A stretch of DNA of 64,000 bases from Arthrobacter sp. B3I4 (GCF_030816855.1 NZ_JAUSYK010000001.1:248001-312000), one strand, 5' to 3'; shown: positions 24,126 to 34,797, counted from the stretch's first letter. Numbers and translations: made by a program. Notes: generated by a model from the letters alone, not told the origin.

Positions 24126-27100
24126 ATGAAAATCACACCATGGAAAACAGCGCTGGGCACAGCACTGTCCGCGGGGCTCATCGCAGCCCCGCTGACGGCG
24201 TTGCCCGCCGCCGCGCTGGAGGTCTCACCGGCGGCCGCCGGGACGTCGCCGGTCATCATCAATGAGGTGTACCTCAGCGGCGGCAGCGCCGGAGCGGCGT
24301 ACAAGAACAAGTTCGTCGAGCTGTACAACACCTCGGACGCCCCGGTCACGCTGGACGGCTGGTCCATCCAGTACCGCTCCGCCACGGGCACCGCGGCCCC
24401 GAGCACCACAGCACCCCTCAGCGGCAGCATCGCCGCCAAGGGCTACTACCTGTTCAAGGCCGGCAGCAACGGCACCGCCGGGCAGGAACTGCCCGCTGCC
24501 GACGCCACCGCCACCGGGTTCAACCCGGCAGGTGCGGGCGGCACCATCATCCTGGCCAAGCAGCCGACGGCGCTGAACCCGCTGGCCGCCGGCTCCGTGG
24601 TCGAGCCCGCCAATGTTGCCGATCTGCTCGGCTACGGCACCTCCAACACGTTTGAAACCCAGGCGGCAACGGCGCCCTCGGGCAACACCGACGTCAAGAG
24701 CATGAACCGCAGCGGCGGCGCTGACAGCAACAACAACGCCGCCGACTTCACGCTGAACGCCGCCATCACGCCCAAGGCGGACAACGCTTCCGCTGCCCCC
24801 GTCGATCCGCCCGCTGACCCCGGCACTCCCCCGGTGGTCAAGACCATCGCCGAGATCCAGGGCAACGGACCGGCCAGCCCGCTGGCCGGCTCCGCGGTCA
24901 CCACCCGCGGCAAGGTCACGGCGGCCTTCCCGACCGGCGGCTTCGCCGGCTTCTACCTTCAGACTCCCGGAACCGGCGGCGACCTGACGCCGGCCAACCA
25001 TACGGCGTCGGACGCGATCTTCGTCTACGCACCGGCCGCCGTCGGGTCCGTGCAGATCGGCGACTACCTCGAAGTGACCGGCGACGTTGCCGAGTACTAC
25101 GGCATGACGCAGCTCAACGTCACCGGCAGCACCGCGGTCACGAAGCTGGCCGAGGCGGCCCCGGAGGTCAAAGCCACCGGCTTCGCCCTCCCCGCCGATG
25201 AGGCCTTCCGCGAATCCCTCGAGGCCATGCTGCTGACGCCGCAGGGTCCGGTCACCGTCGCGGACAACTTCTCGCTCAACCAGTACGGCGAAATCGGCCT
25301 GGCCGGCGGCACCACGCCGCTGGAGCAGCCCACCGCCGTCGCCGCCTACGGGTCCGCCGAGTACACCGCCACCGTCGCTGCCAACGCCGCGCGCGGCATC
25401 AAGCTCGACGACGGCGCCAGCACCAACTTCCTAAAAGATGCCGCCACCAAGGCCCAGACGCTTCCCTACCTGACCACCGCGGACCCCGTCCGGGTCGGTT
25501 CGCCGGTGACGTTCAAGACCAACGTGGTGCTCAGCTACGCCAACAGCTCCTGGAAGTTCCAGCCGCTGACCCAGCTCACCGCGGCCAACGCTGACACGGT
25601 CCAGCCGGCCAGTTTCGGCGCCACCCGCGCGGAGGCGCCGGCGGCGGTGGGAGGCAACCTCAAGCTCGCCTCATTCAACGTGCTGAACTACTTCCCCACT
25701 ACCGGCGACCAGATCGCCGGCTGCAAGTTCTACACCGACCGGGCGGGCAACCCGATCACCGTCAGCGGCGGCTGCGACGTCCGCGGCGCGGCCAACGCCG
25801 AGAACTTCAAGCGCCAGCAGGACAAGATCGTTGCCGCGATCTCCAAGTCCGGCGCCGACGTCGTCACGCTGATGGAGGTCGAGAACTCGGCGCAGTTCGG
25901 CAAGAACCGCGACGACGCCCTGGCCAAGCTGGTGGACGCCCTGAACATCGCCACCCCCGGCATCTGGGATTACGTCCGGACGCCCGCGAACGCTCCCCCG
26001 CTGAGCGACGAGGACATGATCCGCACCGCCTTCATCTTCAAGAAGGCCGCGGCGGAACCGCTGGGCGAATCCATCATTCACAACGACACCGTGGCCTTCG
26101 CGAGCGCCCGCAAGCCGCTGGCCCAGGTGTTCAAGCCCGTCGGCGCCTCCGATGACAAGAAGTTCATCGCAATCGCCAACCACTTCAAGTCCAAGGGCTC
26201 GGCGGCGACGCCGGAGGACACCGACAAGGGCCAGGGCAACTCGAACCTCGCCCGCACCGCCCAGGCACAGTCCCTGCTGGCCTTCTCCGACGAGCTGCAG
26301 AAATCCAAAGGCACCACCAAGGTGTTCCTGATCGGTGACTTCAACTCCTACGGCAAAGAGGACCCGATCAACGTCCTCACCGCGGCCGGGTACGTCAACC
26401 AAGACGACAAGGCCAAGAACGCCGACGGCAGCGCGAAGCACTCCTACCTCTTTGGCGGCCTGGTGGGCTCGCTGGACCACATCCTCGCCTCACCGGCGGC
26501 CAACGCCGTCGTCACCGGCGCGGACATCTGGAACATCAACTCGGTGGAGTCCGTGGCGCTGGAATACAGCCGCTACAACAACAACGTCACCGACTACTAC
26601 GTCCCGAACCAGTTCCGCGCCAGCGACCACGACCCGGTGGTCGTGGGCCTGGACCTGCCCGCCACCCCGGCTGTTCCGGCAACCGTTGACCTGAACTTCC
26701 TCGGGATCAACGACTTCCACGGCCGGATCGATTCCAACACCGTGCAGTTCGCCGGAACCATTGAAAAGCTCCGGGCGGCCGCGGCCCCCGGCGCCACCGC
26801 GTTCCTCTCCGCCGGTGACAACATCGGCGCCTCGCTGTTCGCCTCCGCCGTGGCCAAGGACCAGCCGACGATCGATGTGCTCAACGCCCTCGAACTGCGC
26901 ACCTCCGCCGTCGGCAACCACGAGTTCGACGGCGGCTGGGCCGACCTGCGCGACCGGGTCATCGCTGGCGGCTCCAACGCGAAGTTCCCGTATCTGGGCG
27001 CCAACGTCTACAAGAAGGGCACCACCGAACCGGCACTGCCGGAATACACCGTGCTGGACATGAACGGCATCAAGGTCGCCGTGATCGGCACCGTCACCCA

Positions 27101-28664
27101 GGAGGTCCCGTCGCTGGTGACCCCGGCCGGCATCGCGGACCTGGAATTCGGTGATCCCGTCGACGCCATCAACCGTGTCGCCGCAAAGATCAAGGCGGAC
27201 AAGCTCGCCGACGTGATCATCGTGGAGAACCACGACGGCGCCGGATCGGGTGCTCCCGAAGGCGCCACCCTGGAGCAGGAAGTCGCCGCCGGCGGCCCCT
27301 TCGCCAAGATGGTCCAGGAAGTCACCCCGGAAGTCGCCGCGATCTTCAACGGCCACACCCACAAGCAGTACGCGTGGGACGCACCCGTCCCCGGCGTTGA
27401 GGGTAAGACCCGTCCCATCGTGCAGACCGGAAATTACGGCGAGTTCATCGGACAGATCCAGCTGACCATCGATACCAAGACCATGTCCGTCACCGGCTAC
27501 AAGGCGGCCAACGTCAAGCGCAGCACCGACCCGGCCGCTGACCTGGTCGCTTCCTACCCGCGCGTGGCCGCGGTCAAGGCCATCGTGGACAAGGCGGTCG
27601 CCGACGCAGCCGTGATCGGCAGCCAGCCGGTCGGCAAGGTCACCGCCGATATCACCACGGCCTTCGCCGGCTCCCCGGCAGTACGTGATGACCGCGCGAG
27701 TGAGTCCACCCTGGGCAATCTCGTCGCGGATTCCCTGGTGGACGCGCTGAAGGCACCGGAGCTCGGCGCCGCCGAGATCGGCGTCGTCAACCCCGGCGGC
27801 CTGCGCAACGAGCTGTACTTCGCGCCGGACGGCACCATCACCTACGCCGAGGCCAACGCGGTCCTGCCGTTCGTGAACAACCTCTGGACCACGTCGCTGA
27901 CCGGCGAGCAGTTCAAGACGCTCCTGGAACAGCAGTGGCAGACCAACCCGGACGGCACGGTTCCCAGCCGCGCCTACCAGCAGCTGGGCCTGTCCAAGAA
28001 CGTCAACTACACCTACGACGCCGCCCGTGCCGCCGGTGACCGGATCACCTCGATCCGGGTTAACGGCGCACTGATCGACCCGGCGAAGTCCTACCGGATC
28101 GGAACGTTCAGCTTCCTGGCAACGGGCGGTGACAACTTCCGTATCTTCAAGTCCGGTACCGGCACCAAGGACACCGGGCTGGTAGACCGCGACGCGTGGA
28201 TCAAATACCTGCAGACGCACAACCCGGTCTCGCCGGACTTTGCGCGCCGCTCCGTGGCCGTGGTCAACACGACGGCTGCCGAGGTGAAGAGCGGCGAGCC
28301 CATCACCGTGGCTGTCTCCAGGCTGGACCTCACCTCGCTGGGCAGCCCGGTCAACACCTCGCTGCGGGTCGAGTTCACCGACGCCGCCGGCAAGCTGACC
28401 GGCCTCGGCAGCGTTCCGGTGGCCGCCGGCGCTGCCACGGTGAGCGTTCCGGTGCCTGCCGGCGCCGCCGCCGGCACGGGTACCCTGGTGCTCACCGCCG
28501 TCGAGTCGGGCACCGTGATCAGGACGGATGTGCTGGTCGCCGCCAGCGCCCCCGTGCCGCCGGCCTGCACCCCGCCCGTGAAGCCGAAGCGGCCCGCGGA
28601 CATTGTGGGCCAGGCGAACTACGGCACCGCGATGGCCGCCTACCGCAAGTGCCTGAAAGGCTAG
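24126..28664 (+). CDS. secreted ExeM/NucH-type nuclease fused to 5'-nucleotidase
   Basis: 1,512 residues. Order: signal peptide (1-31, ending ALPAAA); lamin-tail domain (about 40-160, INEVYLSGGS); OB-like region (about 235-345); endonuclease/exonuclease/phosphatase domain (about 510-845, SFNVLNYFPT, LMEVENS, IGDFNSYG, SDHDPVV); metallophosphoesterase (about 855-1170, NDFHGRID, GDNIGAS, GNHEFDGG, NGHTHKQY) and 5'-nucleotidase C-domain (about 1190-1390, NPGGLRNEL); an Ig-like tail. No sorting signal, so it is released or held weakly. It would degrade extracellular DNA and then strip phosphate from nucleotides, a phosphate or nucleoside scavenging role. It is monocistronic, closed by a strong terminator. 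Confidence 0.92.
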   Translation: MKITPWKTALGTALSAGLIAAPLTALPAAALEVSPAAAGTSPVIINEVYLSGGSAGAAYKNKFVELYNTSDAPVTLDGWSIQYRSATGTAAPSTTAPLSGSIAAKGYYLFKAGSNGTAGQELPAADATATGFNPAGAGGTIILAKQPTALNPLAAGSVVEPANVADLLGYGTSNTFETQAATAPSGNTDVKSMNRSGGADSNNNAADFTLNAAITPKADNASAAPVDPPADPGTPPVVKTIAEIQGNGPASPLAGSAVTTRGKVTAAFPTGGFAGFYLQTPGTGGDLTPANHTASDAIFVYAPAAVGSVQIGDYLEVTGDVAEYYGMTQLNVTGSTAVTKLAEAAPEVKATGFALPADEAFRESLEAMLLTPQGPVTVADNFSLNQYGEIGLAGGTTPLEQPTAVAAYGSAEYTATVAANAARGIKLDDGASTNFLKDAATKAQTLPYLTTADPVRVGSPVTFKTNVVLSYANSSWKFQPLTQLTAANADTVQPASFGATRAEAPAAVGGNLKLASFNVLNYFPTTGDQIAGCKFYTDRAGNPITVSGGCDVRGAANAENFKRQQDKIVAAISKSGADVVTLMEVENSAQFGKNRDDALAKLVDALNIATPGIWDYVRTPANAPPLSDEDMIRTAFIFKKAAAEPLGESIIHNDTVAFASARKPLAQVFKPVGASDDKKFIAIANHFKSKGSAATPEDTDKGQGNSNLARTAQAQSLLAFSDELQKSKGTTKVFLIGDFNSYGKEDPINVLTAAGYVNQDDKAKNADGSAKHSYLFGGLVGSLDHILASPAANAVVTGADIWNINSVESVALEYSRYNNNVTDYYVPNQFRASDHDPVVVGLDLPATPAVPATVDLNFLGINDFHGRIDSNTVQFAGTIEKLRAAAAPGATAFLSAGDNIGASLFASAVAKDQPTIDVLNALELRTSAVGNHEFDGGWADLRDRVIAGGSNAKFPYLGANVYKKGTTEPALPEYTVLDMNGIKVAVIGTVTQEVPSLVTPAGIADLEFGDPVDAINRVAAKIKADKLADVIIVENHDGAGSGAPEGATLEQEVAAGGPFAKMVQEVTPEVAAIFNGHTHKQYAWDAPVPGVEGKTRPIVQTGNYGEFIGQIQLTIDTKTMSVTGYKAANVKRSTDPAADLVASYPRVAAVKAIVDKAVADAAVIGSQPVGKVTADITTAFAGSPAVRDDRASESTLGNLVADSLVDALKAPELGAAEIGVVNPGGLRNELYFAPDGTITYAEANAVLPFVNNLWTTSLTGEQFKTLLEQQWQTNPDGTVPSRAYQQLGLSKNVNYTYDAARAAGDRITSIRVNGALIDPAKSYRIGTFSFLATGGDNFRIFKSGTGTKDTGLVDRDAWIKYLQTHNPVSPDFARRSVAVVNTTAAEVKSGEPITVAVSRLDLTSLGSPVNTSLRVEFTDAAGKLTGLGSVPVAAGAATVSVPVPAGAAAGTGTLVLTAVESGTVIRTDVLVAASAPVPPACTPPVKPKRPADIVGQANYGTAMAAYRKCLKG

Positions 28665-28683
28665 CTCTGTAGCCTGCCGGGAG

Positions 28684-28771
28684 TGAGCATGCTCCTCCCC
28701 GGGCCGGAACCGTGGACACCAGGCATCTGTGTCCACTGCCCGGGCCGGGGAGGGAGCATGCTCATTTTTTT
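28684..28771 (+). terminator. long terminator of the nuclease gene
   Basis: TGAGCATGCTCC at 28684 pairs with GGAGCATGCTCA ending at 28764, with an inner GTGGACAC/GTGTCCAC stem, and seven Ts follow (28765-28771). It is a strong rho-independent terminator. Confidence 0.88.
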
Positions 28772-28861
28772 GTTGCCGCTTCTGGCCACCGGCCGCGGCA
28801 AAGACTGCCCAATCTGGGGCCGATGTGACGCGTGTTACTCATGTGATTGCTACCATGAGGC

Positions 28862-30304
28862 GTGGGCAAAGCGAAACTACACCGCGCCGTAGGAATCCTC
28901 ATTGCGCTGACCGCGGGCGGTGCGGCAGCCCTGCTGTGGTTTGCCGTCGACGCCGGCGGCCCCGCACTGGCCGAGTCTCCGACGCAGGGGTTGTTTTTCG
29001 GCTTCTGGAGCATCCTCTACAACACGGACGCCCCGCCCCCGCGCGTCCTCCTTGCCGCCATGGCCATGGCACTCCTGCTGGCCGCCGGCGTGGCGGCGGT
29101 GGACCGGCGGATCGCCAACCGCTCCCGCCGGTCCCTGGACCCGCTGACCGGCCCCCTGGCTCCGCGCGTCGTGATGGCGGCGACGCGCGGTGAGTACGCC
29201 GGTCCCGTGACGGTGACCGTCCTCATTCCTGCCCACAATGAGGAAGCCTCGCTTCCTTCGACCATCGCGTCGCTGCTGGAGCAGTCCCGCCGCCCGGACC
29301 GCGTCATTGTGGTGGCGGACAACTGCACCGACGCCACGGTCGCGCTCGCCTGCCGGGCCGGCGTCGAAGTGATCGAGTCGGTGAACAACACGCAAAAGAA
29401 GGCCGGCGCACTGAACCAGGTACTCAAGCAGCTGCTCCCCGGCCTCGGTGATAACGACGTCGTCATGGTGATGGACGCGGACACCCGGCTCGACGACGGG
29501 TTCCTTGCAGGCGCCGTGGACCGCTTTGTCTCCGACCGCGCCCTGATGGCAGTCGGAGGACTGTTCTACGGCGAAGCCGGGCACGGACTGATCGGCCAGT
29601 TCCAACGCAATGAATACCTCCGGTACAGCCGGCAGATCAGCCGGCGCCGCGGCAGGGTGTTCGTGCTGACCGGGACTGCCTCGATGTTCCGGTCCCGGGC
29701 GCTGCGCACCGTCGCGGCGAGCCGCGGGGTCTCGATTCCGGGGAACCCCGGGGACGTGTACGACACCGCAGCACTGACCGAGGACAACGAGCTGACGATC
29801 GCCCTGAAATCCCTCGGCGGCCTGATGATTTCGCCGGACCGGTGCACGGTGGTGACCGAGTTGATGCCCGGCTGGCGCACCCTTTGGGCGCAACGGCTTC
29901 GCTGGCAGCGCGGAGCCCTGGAGAACATCGGCGCCTACGGCATCACAGCCCCGACCCTGCGCTACTGGGCCCAGCAGCTGGGGATCGGTTACGGCGTAAT
30001 CGCGCTGGGCTCTTATCTGCTGCTGGTGTTTTTGATGGTGTTCTCGCTGGACACCTGGATCTGGTTCCCGTTCTGGCTGGGGCTGGGCCTGTTGTTCATG
30101 GCCGAACGCGTCGCCACGGTCTGGAAGGGCGGCTGGCGTGCCAGGCTCCTGGCCCTCACCCTGTTTCCGGAGCTGTGCTTCGACATGTTCCTCAACGTGG
30201 TCTACCTCAAGGGTGTCGCGGACATCTCGCTTGGACGGACTGCCAGCTGGAAACACGTCACCCAGGTACGACCGCGGCAAACCACCGGGGCGGAGCGCGC
30301 ATGA
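28862..30304 (+). CDS. membrane family 2 glycosyltransferase
   Basis: 480 residues. Two N-terminal membrane helices (about 8-30, 60-82), a GT2 domain (about 115-370) with LIPAHNEEASLP, VMDADTRLDDGF (DAD) and the product-binding QRLRW, then C-terminal helices (about 385-440). The plan is that of processive N-acetylglucosaminyl or hyaluronan-type transferases; donor unknown. GTG at 28862 is used; a -10-like TACCAT lies 7-12 bases ahead, so the message may be nearly leaderless. Its stop overlaps the ATG of a 79-residue membrane protein by 4 bases. Confidence 0.88.
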   Translation: MGKAKLHRAVGILIALTAGGAAALLWFAVDAGGPALAESPTQGLFFGFWSILYNTDAPPPRVLLAAMAMALLLAAGVAAVDRRIANRSRRSLDPLTGPLAPRVVMAATRGEYAGPVTVTVLIPAHNEEASLPSTIASLLEQSRRPDRVIVVADNCTDATVALACRAGVEVIESVNNTQKKAGALNQVLKQLLPGLGDNDVVMVMDADTRLDDGFLAGAVDRFVSDRALMAVGGLFYGEAGHGLIGQFQRNEYLRYSRQISRRRGRVFVLTGTASMFRSRALRTVAASRGVSIPGNPGDVYDTAALTEDNELTIALKSLGGLMISPDRCTVVTELMPGWRTLWAQRLRWQRGALENIGAYGITAPTLRYWAQQLGIGYGVIALGSYLLLVFLMVFSLDTWIWFPFWLGLGLLFMAERVATVWKGGWRARLLALTLFPELCFDMFLNVVYLKGVADISLGRTASWKHVTQVRPRQTTGAERA

Positions 30305-30540
30305 GCACCCTAGCCGTCGTCGCCGTGCCCGCAGGGATCCTGTTCCCGGAGGCCTTGCTGCATGCGCAGTGGTTCGCCGTGCTCGCCACCTTCGTGGCAA
30401 TCAATACGGTGATGTACGCCGCCCTGGCGCTGGCGAAGATCCTGCCCACGGTGCATCCGTCGGACTGGATCCGCAACCGCAACGAACGTTCCGAAACCCG
30501 GAGCATCCACCCCGACGGCCGCCCCGACGGCGGGAGTTAG
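30301..30540 (+). CDS. small membrane partner of the glycosyltransferase
   Basis: 79 residues with two hydrophobic helices (about 4-20 and 24-47) and a polar basic tail (SDWIRNRNERSETRS). It is translationally coupled to the glycosyltransferase by an ATGA overlap. Small accessory membrane proteins of this kind (compare PgaD beside PgaC) can be required for polymer synthesis; that role is inferred from position and topology, not from sequence similarity. Its stop is 3 bases from the stop of the convergent FAD gene. Confidence 0.72.
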   Translation: MSTLAVVAVPAGILFPEALLHAQWFAVLATFVAINTVMYAALALAKILPTVHPSDWIRNRNERSETRSIHPDGRPDGGS

Positions 30541-30543
30541 CCG

Positions 30544-32512
30544 CTACCGGGCCAGGATGTCCCGGGCGATTTCGTCGGCGTCGCGCAACGTGCGCTGCCC
30601 GCTGCGGTACACCGGACCCCGTTCCTGCCGCGCCTCGGCCGCGATCGCGGTGCCCCACTGGGCGGCGGAGAGCTGCAGCCCCAGCACGTAAAGGTTCTCC
30701 GTAACCTCGCCGTTCGCCCCCAACGGCCGGTAAGGATGCGGGACCACGTCCAGCCCGGAGCTCTGCATGGGGATGCCCTCGGCGGTCATCGTCAGCCGCG
30801 GCCGGACCAGGCCCTCGGCCAGCAGCTGCTCCAGCAGCGGCGAAGCATTGACGGCGACCCGGTTGGCCGGCGCCAGCGCTTCGATCAGCACGGCCGCCTC
30901 CGCCCTGTCTCCGGCGCCGCCGCCGTCGGGCCCCGCCACCCACGGCGACGACGCCGTGAAGGTCCGGGCCTTCCGGTCGACGCCGAACTTGGGGTCCGGA
31001 CCCACGAAGCTGACCACACCGGCACGGACCAGGGCAGCGAGCTGTTCGGCACGAAGCGCCGGCGGACCGCTGGCGAGCCCCTCGACGAAGGCTTCGAACC
31101 AGCCGCGCAGCCCGGCGACCCAGGATTCCTCGGTGATGCCGCCGTCGGCAACCGCCGTTTTTAACACCGCACGCCCGTGGTGCAGCGCGCCGATCGCCAT
31201 CTTCACCGGGTCGTCCTCGCCGAGGGCGGAGCGCCGGGCGTCGTCGAGCAGGTAGTGGGTGACGGCGTCGTCGAGTTCAGCCCGGGAGCTGAAACGGCGC
31301 CCGGCCAGCGGCGCGGCGAGGCCCAGCAGGTCCAGCCGGTGGGCCGGCCCGACGTGCGCCTCAATGACTTCCTTGGCAGCGTCCTCCCACTTCACCGTGG
31401 AGTGGGCGTGCGGCCGCAGGGCCTCCTCGAGCCCGGTCAGGAACCCGTCCGGGTCGGCGCCAACGTCGTCAGGGTGCGAGCGCGCCAGCGTCGCGTAGTA
31501 GGGCCCACACGGCGTCCCGGTGCAGCAGCGGCCAGAGGTCATGGTCGAAGGCGGGCACGATCCCGGTGGCAGCGAATTTGGCGAAGGCGTCCTCGGTGCA
31601 GTACCTCAGCTGCACCGAGGACGGGTAGTAGCCGGCGAGCGTGGCTTTGGCCCGGTACGGGGTGCCGCGCCGGGACGCGGCGATGATGAACGGTTCCCGC
31701 CCGGACGGCAGGTAGGTCAGTCCGGCCCCCTCGGGGGCGGGCAGGAACTTGCCGCCCCGGCCCTCGGTGAGCTGGCCCATGACATCGAAAAAGTTCAGGC
31801 CCATCCCGCGCACCAGCACGGGCTGCACTGCCGGGACGACGGACCAGTCGACGTCGGCCGGCGCGGCCGGCGGAAGGTAGCCCAGCCCGAGCTCCTCCGC
31901 CGCGGCCTGTAGCTCGCGTTGTTCCGGGTTGAGGCGGGATTCCAGGTGGCCCAGGGCCAGCACCACGGAGTTGACGGTGAGCACCGTGCCGTCGGCGAGC
32001 GCGACGTCGAACCCGGCGCCCTCTGCCTCTGCTGCCGGCCGGACCGAGGTCGCCGAGGTCTGGTGGAAGTCCACGCGTACCCCGTCCGGGAGGTTTTCCA
32101 GCAGTTCCTCGAGGGTGGAGCGCAGGTAACGGCCGTAGAGCGCGCGGCTGGGAAAGTCCGCGGCCCCCAGCCCGGCCAGTTCGGTGAGCTCCTCCGCGGA
32201 CAGCGCCGGGTGCGGGCTGTTGCGTTGCTGTTCCCGCCAGCGATTGAAGGTGCGCCCGGCCAGGGGTTCCGCCAGCTCGGGGTCCTCGGGAACCACGGTG
32301 GGATAGAAGGACTGCGTGTTCATGAGGTAGAGCCGCGACTGTCCTGGCTGCCAGACGTGGCCCGGGCCCGCGGGATAGGGGTCGACGACGTCGACGTGCA
32401 GCGTGGCTCCGGGAGCAGCGGGAGCCCAGTTGGCGAGCAGCCGCTCGAGCACACTGGTGCCCCTGGGCCCAGCGCCGACCACTGCCGTCCGGATGCTCTG
32501 CGATATGACCAC
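30544..32512 (-). pseudogene. FAD/NAD(P)-binding protein (FAD_NAD_binding_9 type) split by a frameshift
   Basis: The N-terminal part (32512 to about 31505) has the Rossmann motif VVGAGPRGTSVLERLL and runs to HRDAVW, then reads out of frame. The C-terminal part continues in another frame from YYATLARSHPDDVG to a stop at 30544. Removing one base from GGGCCC at 31501-31506 joins them as W-A-Y-Y-A and gives about 655 residues, the usual size for this family. Known members are putative flavin monooxygenase-like enzymes without defined substrate. The GTG at 32512 is a likely start. Either a pseudogene or a sequence error. Confidence 0.82.
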
Positions 32513-32586
32513 GGCAACCAGCGTATCGGCATCCGGGCCCGCGGCTTGACTTGCCTGCCCGGCGTCGGAGTTGCTTGGATGGGCGC

Positions 32587-34797
32587 ATGACCACCACTGC
32601 AGATGAGCAAACACCCGTGCCCGGAGCGGCCTCCGGCGCCGTCAGCGCCCCGGAACCCGTCGACGAGAACATCTGGCTGGAGGAGATCTACGGCGAGGAG
32701 CAACTGGCCTGGGTCCGGGAACAGAACGCCCGGACCGAGGAACTGCTGGAGGACGCCGAGTACGGCGAACTGGAAGGCCGGATCCTGGAGGTCCTTGATT
32801 CCACCGACCGGATCGCGATGGTCGGCAAGCACGGCGAGTGGTATTACAACTTCTGGAAGGACCGCGCCAACCCCAAGGGCCTGTGGCGGCGGACGGACTG
32901 GGAGAGTTACCGGGCGGGTGCCCCCACGTGGGAGATCCTGCTCGACATTGACGCCCTCGCCGCGGATGAAGGGGAGGAATGGGTCTTCCATGGCGCCAAC
33001 TTCCTGCGCCCCGCAGCGGGACAGCCGCACCGGCTGGCCATGCTGGCGCTCTCCCCCGACGGCGGCGACGCGAACCGCTACCGGGAGTTCGACGTCGAAA
33101 CCCGCAGCTTCGTCGACCCCGAAGCCGGGGGCTTCGACCTTCCGACGGCGAAGGGCAACGTGTCGTGGCTGGACGGGGACACCCTGCTGGTGGCAACCAC
33201 GGCCGATAATCTGCCGCGGACGAGTTCCTCTTACGCCCGGACCGGGGTGGTCCTGGGCCGCGGCGAATCCCTGGCGGCCGCCGAAAGGCTGTTCGAAATC
33301 CCGGAAGACCACATGATGGCGCTGCTGGCCCACGACTCCACCCCGGGCTTCGAGCGGACCTTCGCGGTGGACTGGATCAGCTTCTTCGAAAAACGCACCT
33401 CGGTGCTGCGGGACGGATCGTGGGTGGAAATCGACGTTCCCGCCGATGTGAACCTGAGTTCGCACCGGGAATGGTTGCTGTTCCGGCCGCAAGGGGACTG
33501 GACCGTCAACGGGACAAGCTACCCCGCGGGGTCCCTGCTGGCAGCCAACTTCGAGGACTTCCTGGCTGGCAGCCGGGAACTGTCCGTGCTGTTTACCCCG
33601 GATGAGCACACCTCCCTGCAGTCCTGGAGCTGGACCCGCGACTTCCTGCTGCTGAACCTGCTGCGGGACGTGTCCTCCGAGATCCGGGTGCTGGATCCGG
33701 AACGCCCCGGTACTGACGTGGCCTGGGCGTCCAGCCTGCTGGACGCGTGCCCGCCACTGCACGACGTCAACGCGTACGCCGTCGACGATGAGGACGAGGG
33801 CGACTCCGGAAACGACTTCTGGCTGCTCGCCACCGGCTTCGCCACCCCGACGACCCTGACCCGCGGAACCCTGACGCGCGCCGGCGTGGACGGAGTGGTC
33901 AGCGCCCACGAGGTAGTCCGGACCTCGCCGTCGTTCTTCGATGAGGAGGCCTACGAGGTGCAGCAGCACTTCGCCGTGTCCGCGGACGGCACCCGGGTGC
34001 CGTACTTCCAGATCGCGTCCCGTGACCTGGTGCTGGACGGGCAGAACCCGACGCAGCTCTCCGGTTACGGCGGCTTCGAGATCTCCCGTACCCCTGCCTA
34101 CAGCGGCGCCGTCGGCCGGGCCTGGCTTGAACGGCGCACGGAGGATTCAGCGGGCGCCGAGGGCGAGGCACCGCACAGCCGGGGCGGGGTCTACGTCGTC
34201 GCGAACATCCGCGGCGGCGGCGAGTACGGGCCGGCCTGGCACCGTGCCGCGCTGCAGGAGAAACGGCACCGCGCCTATGAGGATTTCGCCGCCGTCGCGC
34301 GGGACCTGATCTCGCGCGGCGTGACCTCACGCCAGCGGCTGGGCTGCGTGGGCGGCTCCAACGGCGGGCTGCTGGTGGGCAACATGCTCACCCAGTACCC
34401 GGAACTGTTCGGTGCCGTCTCCTGCGGCGTCCCGCTGCTGGACATGCGCCGCTACAGCAAGCTCTCCGCCGGGTACTCCTGGATTGCCGAATACGGCGAC
34501 CCGGACGTGCCCGAGCAATGGGAGTTCATCCGGACTTTCTCGCCGTACCACCTGTTGCGTGACGGCGTGGACTATCCCGAAACGTTCATCTGGACCGCGA
34601 CCTCCGATGACCGGGTGGGCCCGGTGCAGGCCCGCAAGATGGCGGCCCGGATGCAGGCGATGGGCATCCCCAACGTCTGGTTCCACGAGGCGTTGGAGGG
34701 CGGCCACGCCGGTGCTTCGGACAACCGGCAGGCCGCGGCGCTGCAGAGCCGCAGCCAGCATTTCCTCTGGCGGGCCCTCGCCGGCCGGGGTGCTTAA
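32587..34797 (+). CDS. prolyl oligopeptidase family serine peptidase (S9A)
   Basis: 736 residues. A beta-propeller N-terminal domain (about 75-430) precedes an alpha/beta hydrolase domain (about 450-730). Catalytic Ser591 lies in GGSNGGLLVG, the Asp in TSDDRVGP (about 673) and the His in EGGHAG (about 705). Family members cleave after proline in short peptides in the cytosol, and no signal peptide is present. The ATG at 32587 has no ribosome site and TTGACTTGCC lies about 40 bases ahead, so the message may be leaderless. It is divergent from the FAD/NAD(P) gene. Confidence 0.93.
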   Translation: MTTTADEQTPVPGAASGAVSAPEPVDENIWLEEIYGEEQLAWVREQNARTEELLEDAEYGELEGRILEVLDSTDRIAMVGKHGEWYYNFWKDRANPKGLWRRTDWESYRAGAPTWEILLDIDALAADEGEEWVFHGANFLRPAAGQPHRLAMLALSPDGGDANRYREFDVETRSFVDPEAGGFDLPTAKGNVSWLDGDTLLVATTADNLPRTSSSYARTGVVLGRGESLAAAERLFEIPEDHMMALLAHDSTPGFERTFAVDWISFFEKRTSVLRDGSWVEIDVPADVNLSSHREWLLFRPQGDWTVNGTSYPAGSLLAANFEDFLAGSRELSVLFTPDEHTSLQSWSWTRDFLLLNLLRDVSSEIRVLDPERPGTDVAWASSLLDACPPLHDVNAYAVDDEDEGDSGNDFWLLATGFATPTTLTRGTLTRAGVDGVVSAHEVVRTSPSFFDEEAYEVQQHFAVSADGTRVPYFQIASRDLVLDGQNPTQLSGYGGFEISRTPAYSGAVGRAWLERRTEDSAGAEGEAPHSRGGVYVVANIRGGGEYGPAWHRAALQEKRHRAYEDFAAVARDLISRGVTSRQRLGCVGGSNGGLLVGNMLTQYPELFGAVSCGVPLLDMRRYSKLSAGYSWIAEYGDPDVPEQWEFIRTFSPYHLLRDGVDYPETFIWTATSDDRVGPVQARKMAARMQAMGIPNVWFHEALEGGHAGASDNRQAAALQSRSQHFLWRALAGRGA

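Noticed and set aside
26490..28736. Antisense open frame of 748 codons on the minus strand
   Set aside because: It mirrors the secreted nuclease gene; high GC leaves antisense frames open, and the plus-strand frame carries clear catalytic motifs.
28800..28862. MtrA-like motif (GTGACGCGTGTTAC) before the membrane glycosyltransferase
   Set aside because: The half-sites are separated by 4 bases rather than 6, so it does not meet the motif.
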